This document shows, piece after piece, positions 35,601-48,300 of a stretch of DNA of 64,000 nucleotides (position 1 is its first letter; each line of letters opens with the position of its first letter). Location: the NCBI GenBank assembly GCA_964035545.1, contig OZ037769.1:357001-421000 (forward strand), given 5' to 3'. Position numbers and translations under genes: made by a program. This DNA comes from Bugula neritina (taxonomy: Eukaryota; Bryozoa; Gymnolaemata; Cheilostomatida; Bugulidae). A model generated the notes under the pieces. That model was not told the DNA's origin and ran no database searches. It saw only the letters and a program-made list of their open reading frames with translations.

Positions 35601-37296
35601 TAGAGTCAGCTTTCCCAGACATTAGGCATATTTCTTTTTGACTTGTGAATTTGGGATGAAGCTATTTAAATATATTATAACTATATAATTATATTATGAC
35701 TATATTATGGCTATTTCTAATATTATCAGTGTAGAATCATATTATATACCCATGTTTACTATGTTAACAAAATTTTGAAAAAGAACAATTTCAAGTCATG
35801 GCAGCGTAGCTTTACTGATGTGCTACATATAGGCCTGAAAACCTGTAACTTACTGATAGATAAAACAGCCCCGGGCTATAGCATCTTTACTTGTAACATT
35901 TAGCTTCAACAATGCGCTTTGTACCCAACTTTATAGTTAGCTTTTGTTGAAGCTTCATTACTTGCTTACAGCCATTCCATATATTATGTTGCTAAAACCA
36001 GGCCCATCCTAACTCTATACCACTTAGCTTACTACATTTTTGAGCTTTTCAAAATAACACGGCTTTTCTTAGCAGAAACTATAGTACTTAATTGTTTTCT
36101 ATGTAAAATTTTGATTAGAAAACTTTCATTTCTATATAATTTAGGTTTTGCTTCAAGTTTTTAGCTCAAACTTGCTATATCTGACAGCGTACTAGTGGCT
36201 GGTAGAAGGGTCAATACAGCTGAATAGAGGGGTTATCTATCAATATATTTCACTAATTCTTTGTTAGAAGAAACTATAGTAGATAAAAGTCACCTATAGG
36301 CTGTTCTAGCTGCTACTTTGAATAGCATGACTCATAGTTGACTCAAACGGTTGCTGCCGAGCAGGTCATACTGCCAAGCAGGCCATGCTGCCGAGCTGCC
36401 TCTCCAATTCACATTGTTAAGTGCAGCAACATTGCAGATAAAACAAAGCTGTGACTCTGATTTGTTTGTTTTCATTAATTATATCATTTGTATTATTGTT
36501 TTCACTAATTATATCATTTGTATTATTGTTTTCACTAATTATATCATTTGTATTATTGTTGTCACCTAATTATTATAATTATAATTCATTCCATGTAACC
36601 TTTCCAATATTCTATCAGAAAAGCCAATGGTCTTGTTTAGCCAATACAAACATCCCAAAAGTGTTTATTGATTATTGATATTCTATTATAAAAGCCAAAG
36701 TAATTACCCAACAATTAGGATGCCAAATTATGCTGCCCCTGTAAGCAATTTGAAAGAGCATATCATTAACAGCAGCGTTCTATTGAAGAACAACAAAATA
36801 AATAGTCTTTACACACAATAGCTTTTTCCTATAGTATATTTACACTCCAAGTGAAGTTTAATAACCACAGGAATAAAGAGAAAGTGCCTCTGTAGTATAA
36901 CCAAGGTATCTGGAGCCCTCTGGTCAGCTGGTATACAGTTGTCTTTGGCCCCTTAATAAAAATCACTACAAGTTCATGGATTTATGGTTTTGATAAAAGT
37001 CTGATAACTCTGGTTATTTTGTTCTCTCAGACTAACATCTATATATTCTCAGACTAACATCTATATATTCTCAGACTAACCAGTAATAACCTAATTTTTG
37101 GACATAAATTCTGACCAGTACAAGGAAAAGTATGGCCCAGTATGTAACTACGACTATTACATAACCAGCAGCAAATGCTGAGGCAGCAGCAGAGACCAGG
37201 CAACTATAGTTGTATTTCTATTTTCTCATTTAGTGTCAGCTGAACCTGGTTCTACGATGAGCTTAGACTGAGGTTTTTCAAACTGATGAAATAAAG
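32634..37296. other. Large intergenic gap, no gene seen
   Basis: About 4.6 kb of AT-rich sequence with no supported exon on either strand. Minor features: a 2-copy duplication with core agcatgccttgctatagcaa at 35072-35121; about three copies of a 30-bp unit at 36463-36560 (core cactaattatatcatttgta); and three copies of a 22-bp unit at 37025-37081. An unannotated noncoding RNA cannot be excluded. Confidence 0.55.
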
Positions 37297-40200
37297 ATGA
37301 GACGGTTGCTCACCTGTTCGTACTCTGTGTTCCTCATGGCAATGCTAGTCTCCCCCCTCGAGCAGGTTTATAGTATACACATACAGTATATTATGTCTTA
37401 CACATACAGTATATAGTATACACATACAGTATATTATGTCTTACACATACAGTGTATGTCTTACACATACAGTATATGTCTTACACATACAGTATATGTC
37501 TTACACATACAGTATATGTCTTACACATACAGTATATGTCTTACACATACAGTATATTATGTCTTACACATACAGTATATAGTATACACATACAGTATAT
37601 GTCTTACACATACAGTGTATGTCTTACACATACAGTATATGTCTTACACATACACTATATGTCTTTGCTGCGTGCGAGCTTAGCAACACGCACCCGTAAC
37701 CCATGCAAAACTATGCTTTAGCTCCCCTCTAACTTCTACACAAATCTTGTGAATCTATCGGTGTTTGCTGATTTAAAAATTTGCGCAGACAACAGCTATG
37801 TGATTTTAATTTAACATTTGAACAAAATAATTAAACTTGAAAACCCTCAAAAGGCAATTCAAAACTGTGTTACTAGCGGCTATGCTCTGGTCTGTGTTTT
37901 CTTTTTGCTACGGGTGCCAAAGCTATCAGAGTATACTGTATGATATTGTCCCACATCCGGTCTGCATGGGGCCAACCTCAGGATATTACTTTATATAAGA
38001 AGTGGTTATTCCAAACTGGCTGAGTGTTATACTAAATGCTCAATCTATAATTTACTCCTTTTTCAATCAAGTATAGAGCATGTATATCAGAGCGCAGGAG
38101 GTAAAATCTCTTAATGAAATTACGGGATAATATCAGAGATGAAACCCGCAGCTTTCCCAGAGGAATATGAAACAGTCCTTGTCTCTGTAATGACAATTCA
38201 TCTTTCAGTCAGTGAATTGTCATTATGATTATCAGTTGAGAGCCAAAAGTGCATACAGATAATTGTTGAACATGCATGCAGTTTATACAAAAATTGGGTG
38301 CTATAAGATTATTATGGATTTGAAAGCTGTAGACTTTCATAAAAATGATTGTATGGCATGCTTCATGAAATCCACAGTTAATTATTTAGGCTAATGAACC
38401 CTTAACGCTATATTGAAAGTCAGGATGAATGCACTGGATAAAAAAACTGCTCTAGCCTTGAATTTTTGTTGTTATTTGCAATTATAAGTGAACTATTTGC
38501 CTGGTTAAACAAATTCCTAAAGCAACTAATTGAAATTCACAATCTAAAGTAGAAAATTTATCACGTTTTATCTAACTTTTCATATATTGCAGACATACAG
38601 TAAACGAGTTGCAAGTAAGCAGAAAGACAAATCTTCTAACAGGAAGTACAGTAAATGGAATAGTTGGACACCCTGTCCATCCATGTGCCGCTTTGACTGT
38701 TACTCACATTGCGTTCAGTTGAGGTATAAGACGTGCATAAAGCCCGAAATCTGTCAGTCAAACGTGTTAAAAGATGAGAAGACATGTGGAAGGTGTGAAT
38801 CCCCACTCCCCTCTTCCTATCAGATGACTAGCCCCGCACCGACTCCTACAAGCCGTCTGCTGATAAAGACACCAGACAGCGGCCGGCAGCTGGTAAAACT
38901 AGTCAACCATTGTCTGCCTGACTACCACTTCTCTAACTGGGGAGATTGGAGCAAATGTCTCAACGTGTGTCGTAAGGTTCGGTACCGTCAGTGTCTGACT
39001 ACACTGTGTCTGAACCGAGTAGCACACATGGAGGACTTGGCTGTTAAACAAGAAGAGTGGTGCATCCCAAAGGTGCAGGAGGGAGAGAGCCAGGAGTTGG
39101 TAAACTGCCAGAAGTATCTGGGTCACATGACTCTGGATGGAGGGCAGAGACTGCCGAGTATGGAGCTGAAACAGTGCGAGTCCACCAGACGAAAACTTGC
39201 CGCTCAGAGATTGGAAGACAAGGCAAGCAGTGAAAAGCCAGGTGAGTAAATAGTTCATTATATCAAAATGCTAATTTCAACTTCTAAATGTTTCACGACT
39301 CATTAGGGATTTTTGAGAAGCGGTCTGCATGAATCACTATAACATGTTCGTTTATTAAATAACTAGAAGTTCCAGTTGTTGAAGATCTTCTTCACTTTAG
39401 TGTTTATCTATTGTCACAAGACATGAGATTCCCTTTATTTACCTAATTGTTGTGATGGATGTACATCAGCAAATTAAGTTCTAAGCTATAGGAAAAGCAA
39501 GAGTATATCGAGGTATAAACTGATTATAAATGTGAAATAATGCTCAGGCTATACCTCTTTCAAATATTCCAATTATTGTAGAAATTATATTTTTACTGTT
39601 TGCATAGCAATTTATCGGCTAAAATTATTAAACTATTGGGATAGATCTTCCAGTGGAACTTGCACTTATAACTATAATAAGTGAACTTAAAAACTTGTAG
39701 TTAAAGAAAAGCTAAAAGAAAACAAGCAGCTAAACTTAATGTTACTATAGTGGGTGTAGTTATTACTATAGTAATGGCTACACCAACAGGTGAACTGTTT
39801 GCGATCTAATCGCTATCTCCTACAATTGGTTTAAAGCATGAGCATATACACAAGCAGTCCTAGCTGCGTCAGATTAGCTAGTATTTGTAGAGTATCAAGT
39901 TATTTACATAATTAAAGCCAACCCTAATCCCTCTCCGGCCACACACTAGGGTCATTAGCATACTTTTCCATTGATTTGTGTTGAGTTAATCCACATAACT
40001 AATTTGTCACAACCCCTGGACGTTATCCAAAGAGCTATGTCTCAGAAACACTCCTGTCGAAAATAACGACATAAGTTTATTATAAAAACAGCTACTATAT
40101 TCAATTTGCAGCAAAAGTTGTTAAAGCTTTTTATTCAATAAAAATAATTTTGTTTACTAAGAAAAAGGTGATAATTTTCAACATCTGTAATGATAAATAA

Positions 40201-43200
40201 AACAGCTGCGAATTGGGAATAATTTTAGAAAGCTCAGTCATATTTTAGAATTGTTAAATACAAGAAATATGTATTGATACCTCTTCTCCCGTTAGCGAAG
40301 TCTCACTAGCAAAAGTATGTTGGATTAAAGTTTATAACATGGCATTGTTTTTATGTAAAATTAAAGCTGGTTGACCAAAATTATTTGCCATTAACTTTGT
40401 TTTGATTGATTAGGCAATATTATATTATATACTCTAGTATAATAACTTGTCAGAATGAAGGAATTTCTAGGTTGGCTTACAAAAAAATTAATGTTGTTGT
40501 GTCTGCAACAGATAATCTCCAAGGAAATATTATAATAATTCTGTTTATTAAAATAAATTATTGGGATAAATAAGAGCATTTAGTATTCAATGATTCACGT
40601 TTTAGCACAGCTAAACCCTGTCCAGTACACGGAATAGTATAGTGCCATCTTGTACTATAGGCATATGGTATATAGCAGTGTGTATAAACTAGTCATGTCC
40701 TATAAGCATGTCCTAGCATGTCAAATACTGAAGGTCAAAAATATTATATTTCTTTGCTAGGTATATAAAAAATCAATGTTTTTATTTTTTTAAAATTTCA
40801 CAATTATTTTGTTGCTATTTTTTACATGTCACAAAAACTTGAAAATTTCATCAACAAAGCATAATACAAGAACGGAATTTGGTGATTGCTCCTCCCACAG
40901 TAAAGTTAGGATGTGTCAATCTGAAAACACTCACCGCTACCCTCGTAACTATTGAGTAAATCAATTTGCATGTAGTGTCCTGCCAAAACTTTGTAAATAA
41001 AAATAGAAAATATTCATACATCTTCAGTGGTGGCAGTATTAAAATCAAATAAATTATAATTTAACATTTAGTAGCGACAGGTGACATGCTGTTCCACCGA
41101 TGGTGTGAAATTTCGTATCCTGTTCACTTTCACTTTGCATAAGGCGGGTTACACGATTACCTAACATTCAGCATTGCCTGGAGAAATTGTATTCCAAATG
41201 CCAATCATTTTTTATCATATGTAGCTACAAAATTATTAGAATGTATAAAAATCTATTTACTGGTGAAAGTTTTTGATTAGTGAAAAACTATAATGTAAGT
41301 TAAAGAGACTAGAGATTACAAGATTTAGAAATACAGGATTTAGAGAACTTCACAGATCCTCTTTAGCTGTGGTGTAGATTATTCTGTGCCGTCGTACTGA
41401 TACTGCATGGAAGGTATTCAATCTTCAGTCTTTAAGATGGCATTTCATTTTACTATAGATGGAGATTGAAGCTGTAGACTCAGATCATGGTCTAGGGTTT
41501 TGGGCCTTCAAAAGGGCACTTGGAAAAATTGCACATTTTCTCCTTTAAGGCATTAGTCTATCTTTTCTTATACCTTAAAGGTTTCAGGTTATTCTGTTAG
41601 CAGACACTAAGGCCTGAAGAAAGATTAGACCAACTTTAGGGTACGAACACGTACTGATGAATAAGAATGAGCGGCTGAGGTGTAGTCCTGTTAGAGAGGA
41701 ACGTAGCCCATATTCCTGGGTAGAATAGCAAAGAGACCTCTCCTAATTGTTAATGTTTGCAGAGTTATGTAATGAATAGGGAAACTAATTACACGCACTT
41801 TGCAAGAGCATGTTACTAATTACCTGCATGATAAGTAATTCATAACTAAAGAACTTTTTTCTTTCATGGAAACTGTAAGCAATACGTACAAATTAGATTC
41901 AATCTATATTTAACAAACTCTCTTCTCATTACATAAAAGAAATAAACACTTAGTAAATTCATCTTGCTCACAGCTTTCTAACAGCTACTGTAAGACATTA
42001 ACTAAAAACTACAATTGTGTGAACATCAGCACAAAAAGCATTGTCTAGACTCTAGTATATGTACTGAAACTTGAAAATGTGCAAGAATAAAATAAATTGA
42101 TGAAATGTGGTTTAGTGTATACTCTACAGTGAAACATCTGCTGTATGTATTGGGAAATATTGCTGTAATGTCAATCATGTTAATCATTTGTAAAGTATAG
42201 CATATAATCCAGATCAAAATGGTGACCACAGTTATACTGATTGACAACTATGATGAAATACTGTGCTAATGAGGAATTATATGATAAATATACCCTTGGT
42301 GATACTGTAGCAGCTTTGTAAATATCCAAAGTGTCTGCAAAACCAGATCTAACTATTTTTATTAATTAAAATGTAAATTTGTTCTCTTGACAATAATAAA
42401 ATTGATTTAGCTAGATTACATCAGGATTATGTAAAAATTGAACATATTCATTGGATGAGAAATCAAAGCTAGAAAATAATTACACATTGAATTAGGAATT
42501 AGCCTGACAGGTGGGTAGACTAACGTCAAGATAACCAAACACACGTGCTACCAAATGTTAGAAATATCTCTACTATACAGAAGATGTTGGCAGATTATAA
42601 CTTTAGGATTCCTACTAGTCTTATCTACCTTCACTAAATAGAGCCCTCACTTGCATCATTCACTCTCAAAATCATTTTTAAAATCTTATATTTATTTGTA
42701 TGTCACAGAATAGACTTACACCGAGTAAATGACATCAATGTGATTAATTTAAATACAAATAATATTAAAAAAACAGCACTAAAGTTGAGAGAATCTTTTA
42801 GGCGACTTTTTTCATACTCAATGTATTAGGTTTTGCGGATGGCTTGCTTTGCATAACCTTTGCTCTCGTTGCTACATTCATTTGTTGTCACATATATTCA
42901 TTATTCAGTAACATTGTCAACAGCAAGTATTTATGTTTTAGCAGAAACTCTTCCTGAAGGTTCTGTGTTAGAGTTGGGCGTCTCATGTGGCCTCAGAAAC
43001 ACGCCAAGTAGAAGCCTCAGAATTATTGGAGGGAAAACTGTAAAGAAAGGTCATTGGCCATGGCAGGTAGGTTGGTGTATGCACGTTGGCAAGTTGTAGC
43101 AGGTAGGTTGATGCATGCACGTTGACAAGTTGTAGCAGGTAGGTTGATGTATTCACGTTGACAAGTTGTAGCAGGTAGGTTGATGTATTCATGTTGACAA

Positions 43201-44264
43201 GTTGTAGCAGGTAGGTTGGTGTAAGTTATTAGTAATAAACACTGTACATATTCTTGCAGGTGGCTATTATGATTGACAAGAAGAAAAATGACTTCACTGA
43301 CTTTCCACACCATCAGAATTTATTCAACTCCCAGCAATTCTATAACTACACAGAGGCTCCGAGCTATGTGCAGTATTGCGGAGGTACCCTCATCAACAAC
43401 CAGTGGGTCCTCACAGCCGCCCACTGTGTTAAACAAAGAGAAACTGGGCTACGCAAGCCCAACATGGTAGTAATGGTTGGAGAAACTGACATGAGAGTAA
43501 TGAAAGAAGAGGACGATTCCTGGCATACTAAGATATACAAGATATCAAAAGTGATTGACCACAACCGGTTTGAGTGGGAGTCGGTGAACAATGACATTGC
43601 ACTATTGAAGTTAGAAAAACCTGTGCCAAATGCACCAGAAATAGGCTTCAGCTGTGTTCCTAAAGAAGACATGGAGGTTAGTGCGGGAACTGAATGTATA
43701 GCGGTAGGTTGGGGGAAGAGCAAGAAGTACCCCAAACAGAGGTCTAGTAAACGTCTGAAAGAGGCTATATTGCCTCTAGTGTCAAGACAGGCGTGCAAAA
43801 GTGCCTTCAACTTCACCATAACAAAGAATCAAATGTGTGCCGGCTATGAAGATGGCCGAAGTGACTCGTGTGACGGAGATTCAGGGGGTCCTCTTCTGTG
43901 CCTGGCCAAGACGAGTAGCGGCGAGCGATGGATTGTCTACGGGATAACGAGTTTTGGGTCGAATGACGGGTGTGGTATAGCCGGAAGGTACGGAGTGTAC
44001 ACTAAAGTCAATAACTATTCTGATTGGATAGAGTATGCCATCGAAACTGGCACTCAAACGCCTGAACTAGCAACATCTACAGAAAACAGGAGACGGCGCC
44101 ATAAAAAGCAAAAACGCAAAAGAGAAAAATACAGCCAAAAGGATACTGAAAGTACAACAAAATCTAACTACTTTGACGAACTCGAAATGATTAACTGGCT
44201 GTCGGTAGATTCTGGAACTAACCTCAATTCACAAAACAAAACTCAAACTGGTGCAGAGAATTAG
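37297..44264 (+). CDS. Secreted TSP1-like / trypsin-like serine protease
   Basis: Exons 37297-37365, 38593-39241, 42942-43066 and 43260-44264 sum to 1848 nt (615 aa). Residues 1-23 form a signal peptide (MRRLLTCSYSVFLMAMLVSP). Two thrombospondin type 1-like modules follow: YSKWNSWTPCPSMC (W45/W48) and FSNWGDWSKCLNVC (W139/W142), separated by a Pro/Ser/Thr linker. The protease is a chymotrypsin-fold S1 zymogen: activation site SLR266|IIGG, His336 (TAAHC), Asp393 (NNDIALL), Ser489 (GDSGGP). Asp483 at chymotrypsin position 189 predicts cleavage after Arg/Lys. Cys255 probably keeps the modules linked to the protease after activation. A ~75-residue C-terminal tail begins with a very basic run (RRRRHKKQKRKREK), likely for heparan or matrix binding (inference). 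The signal exon donor (CAG|gttta) is weak, so exon 1 is less certain. Confidence 0.85.
37371..37662. repeat. 20-bp minisatellite in intron 1 of the TSP1/trypsin gene
   Basis: About 14 copies of acacatacagtatatgtctt and variants, beginning six bases after the exon 1 donor. Confidence 0.9.
39242..42941. other. Intron 2 of the TSP1/trypsin gene (3.7 kb)
   Basis: AT-rich, no tandem array, and no coding signal that I can support on either strand. Confidence 0.6.
43062..43222. repeat. 36-bp splice-donor-spanning repeat (TSP1/trypsin gene)
   Basis: Between four and five copies of a 36-bp unit starting caggtaggttgatgcatgca. Each contains CAG|gtaggt, copying the exon 42942-43066 end and donor; GTs fall at 43067, 43103, 43139, 43175 and 43211. 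Each unit has an in-frame TAG, so only the first donor gives a full-length protease. Confidence 0.92.
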
Positions 44265-44717
44265 CTGCGGGCAATAGCATAATTTATTTCTTTTAACCTA
44301 TATTTTTATTGAAACATATGATAGGGAAATTTTATAAATGATATTCTAGATTTACAGCTGGAAAAGCTATATATATCATCATTATATTTGTATAAGGTTA
44401 CTCAGAGCTGCAATATTGTATATTTTTATCCAATGTGGGAAAACTTTTTCATTTCATTTATACCAAATTATTCCGTCCAATAAAATACATTGAACTATCT
44501 ATAAAAAATCAGATATGGACCCCATCATATTACGATGTCTTGAAAGAGAATTACAAGTTTAAAAACAACCACATGCCTCCAATGTTAACAATGACTTTAA
44601 TTAAAAAAATAAAAATAAATGAAATCATAATAAATGCTATAAAATATGTAAATGTAACAAAAATATATACAAGATACAAGGAAACCAAGGTGTACTAGAA
44701 ATGACAATGAATATTAA

Positions 44718-44723
44718 AATAAA
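44718..44723 (+). promoter_or_regulatory. Polyadenylation signal of the TSP1/trypsin gene
   Basis: AATAAA about 450 bp after the stop; other AATAAA-like words lie at about 44609-44622. It is close to the convergent GPLD1 3' end. Confidence 0.4.
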
Positions 44724-45368
44724 GGTTGACATTGTCAGTTGATAGATGTTGTAAACAGAACCTATGCATATATTAATAACTTGGAGTTAGCAGTGGACCG
44801 AGTATTCCCAGACAGAGTGGACAACTCTAGTCTTCATATCACACAGGAAATACAAATATGACTCACTAAGCAATCTCAGAAAGTTCTAGAAGGCAGGCAG
44901 GCAGGAGAAGCCGACTCCTGATATTCCAAACTGTAAATAGAGTAAGAAATCAAGTAGTTCAGTGGCAAAACAATTAAATTGAATTTATTCTAAAAATCTG
45001 TTAACTTCTGAATTCATGTTTTGAGTTAAAAGATTCCCAAATTCACTCAGCTGCAAAAATCTGTTAGTAAGTGTAAATGCATATAAGTAAGTAAGTGTAA
45101 GTATGTAAATAAGCAAGTAGGTAAGCGTAAGGCAATATCTACATCTAGGTGTGTTGTTCAGTATGAATCAGAAGTGTATATTCATATTGATGGAGTGAAA
45201 TATATTCTCTATAAACTATGGCAGAACAGGAAACACATGTTTTGTAATTTAGGATATAAAGCACATCCTGGAGGATTCTGGGACAGACCATGAAGTATTT
45301 ATCTGCAGAAATTTACAAGAGTTCATGTGTCATGACTAACTACCTTTCACACAAGAGAGTGCCGGAGG
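44724..45368. other. Convergent intergenic interval
   Basis: A 645-bp gap between the tail-to-tail TSP1/trypsin and GPLD1 genes. It includes a minus-strand AATAAA (44984-44989) that could serve GPLD1, and a degenerate aagtaagt run at 45065-45130. Confidence 0.5.
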
Positions 45369-48300
45369 TTAGAACACCAGTACAGCTCCGGATTGTCTGG
45401 CGTCATGGGAGCTCCTCAACGCCGACACCACCACTCTACTTCTGGTTACACTCTGCAACATGACCAAGTAGAAACAGTATTGGTGGGTGAGGAATTGATA
45501 GCACAACTCATACAAAACAGAAAAAAGTCTACAAGCTTAAACTACATGTTGAATATAAAAATAAGACTAGGCTGGCCAATATAATGCACTGTTAGTAAAT
45601 ACTTCACATAACATCTTATTGCATAGCAACAACTGAAATAACATTTCTTCACCGGGTTGGTCAAGTTGGCCGACAAAAAGACAACCGATTATATTTTAAC
45701 CCAAACTCTGGTACCAGTTATATTTCTCATCAAGCGTCTTAAAGAACAAGTGACGGAGTATAAAGAGGTGAAACTGATGTCACCGGAAACAACCAGCTGT
45801 ATCATTGTTCAAATATGGACCAATCAGGGGCTGTTTAACTTCCACTTCTTAGGCCTACTTAAAGCTGGACAATGAGAGTCTAAATAGATGTTTACACGAG
45901 CATTTCATAGAACAGGCACAGAGGTCATTGTCCACCCATAAATCTCGGTTTAGTGAAAACACATTCCACTTCCTGTACGCGAAGCTCCCTCGAGACAATT
46001 TGCCAATTTATATAATGAATTGGCAGGCTTTATGAAATATTAATTATGAGTGAAAACATATAAATTAATGATCCTTAGCTGTACACTGTTTGGCAGATAA
46101 CACTCATATGAAATCATCTGGGAGAAACAGACAAGATATGTGGGTACAAACGCTGTAATTAATGGTCACGTAAAGGAGCGATTGATTTATAAAGCTAGGA
46201 CTAATATATGCAAATAAAATGAACAACCATTAGTTCAAAATATATCATAACATAATTTAACATGTTGTAATTATGTTTAGAGTTTAATGTCCGTTCAGAT
46301 CTTTATCTGGTCGCTGGAACACCCTGAAACCAATGAGTGATACTAAAATATGTACCTCATCATGAAACGTAGACCTAAAGGCAAAGCGAGGTGAACCTCA
46401 GCAATAAAACATAATCTCAGACATGCAAACAATCCCCTTAGTATCTATTAGGTACCCTGAATACTGTGGAGTCTCCTATACTATAAGCAGTTGTCTAATC
46501 GTTACACTTACAGATTTACTAACTCTCCAATACACTGTAGAAACAACCAGCTGAGATACTCTGTAGCCTGAGAAGAAACGTAGACTGTAGTCCTAACACG
46601 GGCTGTATGTTCCCTTCTTCACTAATTAAAACTGTAGATCTTTCCTGATCACTCAAACAACCTCTCTCAAAAGCTGCCATTACTGTGCAGAAGTCAGCAA
46701 GCTAACTATAAGCCTACTTCTACAGTTTATCTTAGAGAAGCAAGGCATATGAATTATGGATAAACTGGGACTAGAGTTTATGTTCTTGAGAGAAACTGGG
46801 GGGGGGGGAGGTACTGTTATGGTGTAATGTTGGGTAGTACTGTGTATAGTAAACTATGAAATACAAGCCAATATTATGCTACTATAAAGAAGGTTTATAG
46901 AAAGGAATTTTACTTAGTCTTGCCTCAAAACCTGCCATCTATCATTCAAAGCCTATATCTAAGGCTACACAGAGATCCCTAAGGCTACATAAAGATCTCT
47001 AAGGCTACACAAAGATTCCTAATGAAATAGAAACTTACGATTTCTCTGTGAAATTGACCTTGAAAGTTGTGGGAACTGGTATTCTAATCAATAGCCGAGA
47101 CAGCTTGCAGACAGAAAGTGCATAAAATGACAAGTTAATGGAGAAAGAGCCAACATTTACATATGTTGGTGTGTGAATTATTCACCATTCTAATATATCA
47201 ACCCAACAAGAATTTTAAACATTAAATTCTTTATGCAAACAGTTTGAGAAACTCTCTCTTCAAGTCTATAAAATTCTTAGAACTTTCCAGATCTTTAAAT
47301 ACAGAATCACTACATCTGATACTTGATAGTATACCTAGAGTAACACTAGTATACTTATAGTAACACTAGTATACTTACAGTAACACTAGTATACTTACAG
47401 TAACACTACGTCTGGATGCTTTACTCGAGTTGGCCTTCCCTTTAAGAATGGCGAGCTGATGTCCAAAATGAGCTTTGTCTTCCCTCCAGCTTAGCAGACG
47501 TGATGACTGAAATATGAGAGTATCAGTCATGACTCAGTCTAACTCACAGTTACTAACTCACAGATACTTAGCAAATAGTGACTCTGACTTAGTAAATAGA
47601 GAAAATTTGTATCAAAATAACCTCAACATTTTGTGTTTTATTTTCAACAAAACATAGACACATCCGTGTTGATTATAAATTACAGACAGAAACGAAGAGC
47701 TAAAATTCGGCTCCCAAAATATTTATTATAGCAATTCAAGTACCCACAGTTAATATTCACAACTACAAAATTCTGTTAGCAATTGAGCACACTTGCAAGG
47801 GTAATGAGTAAACACTAATAAAACAGTTGAGTGTACATAACATTGGCATCTATGCTCATACTTGGAGAGAGAAAACTGTGTACTTTCTACTGCGGCAACA
47901 TTTTGACTTAACATACAGATATTAAATGTGGTCAAAGGAATAACTTGGCAAGCAGTTAGGAATACCCTGTAAGGTTGATTATAATTGACAACTATCACTG
48001 CCATCAATGTCAACCTCTAAGCCAACACAAATATAGTACATAAATTTAAATATCTTAATTAGAAAGTGGCAGAAAGCCTATTTATGCTGATTTATCACAC
48101 AGGAGTGTATTAATAACACAACGTGAAGGGTGTCAGACACTAACTGGAGAGACGTAACGCTTTCACTTTGAGTTCTACACACAGTCACAATCACCAGGAA
48201 AATATGACAGAGCATTAAAAAAAGAGCATGACAAATGAGGTCATGTACAGCCATAATTATATAATATATTTACTGTGTCTGGAGGTAATTTCAGTGTCTG

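Noticed and set aside
45657-45875. 72-codon plus-strand ORF (starting with an alternative codon) inside the last GPLD1 intron
   Set aside because: No recognisable domain, no start-codon context or splice sites, and antisense to GPLD1. Chance is likely.
47039-47103. 65-bp splice-bounded stretch (minus strand, reading LSRLLIRIPVPTTFK) as an extra GPLD1 exon
   Set aside because: It leaves two surplus bases and breaks frame. Exon 47399-47506 joins 45452 directly in phase 0 and recovers the conserved C terminus RVVVSALRSS...ARQSGAVLVF.
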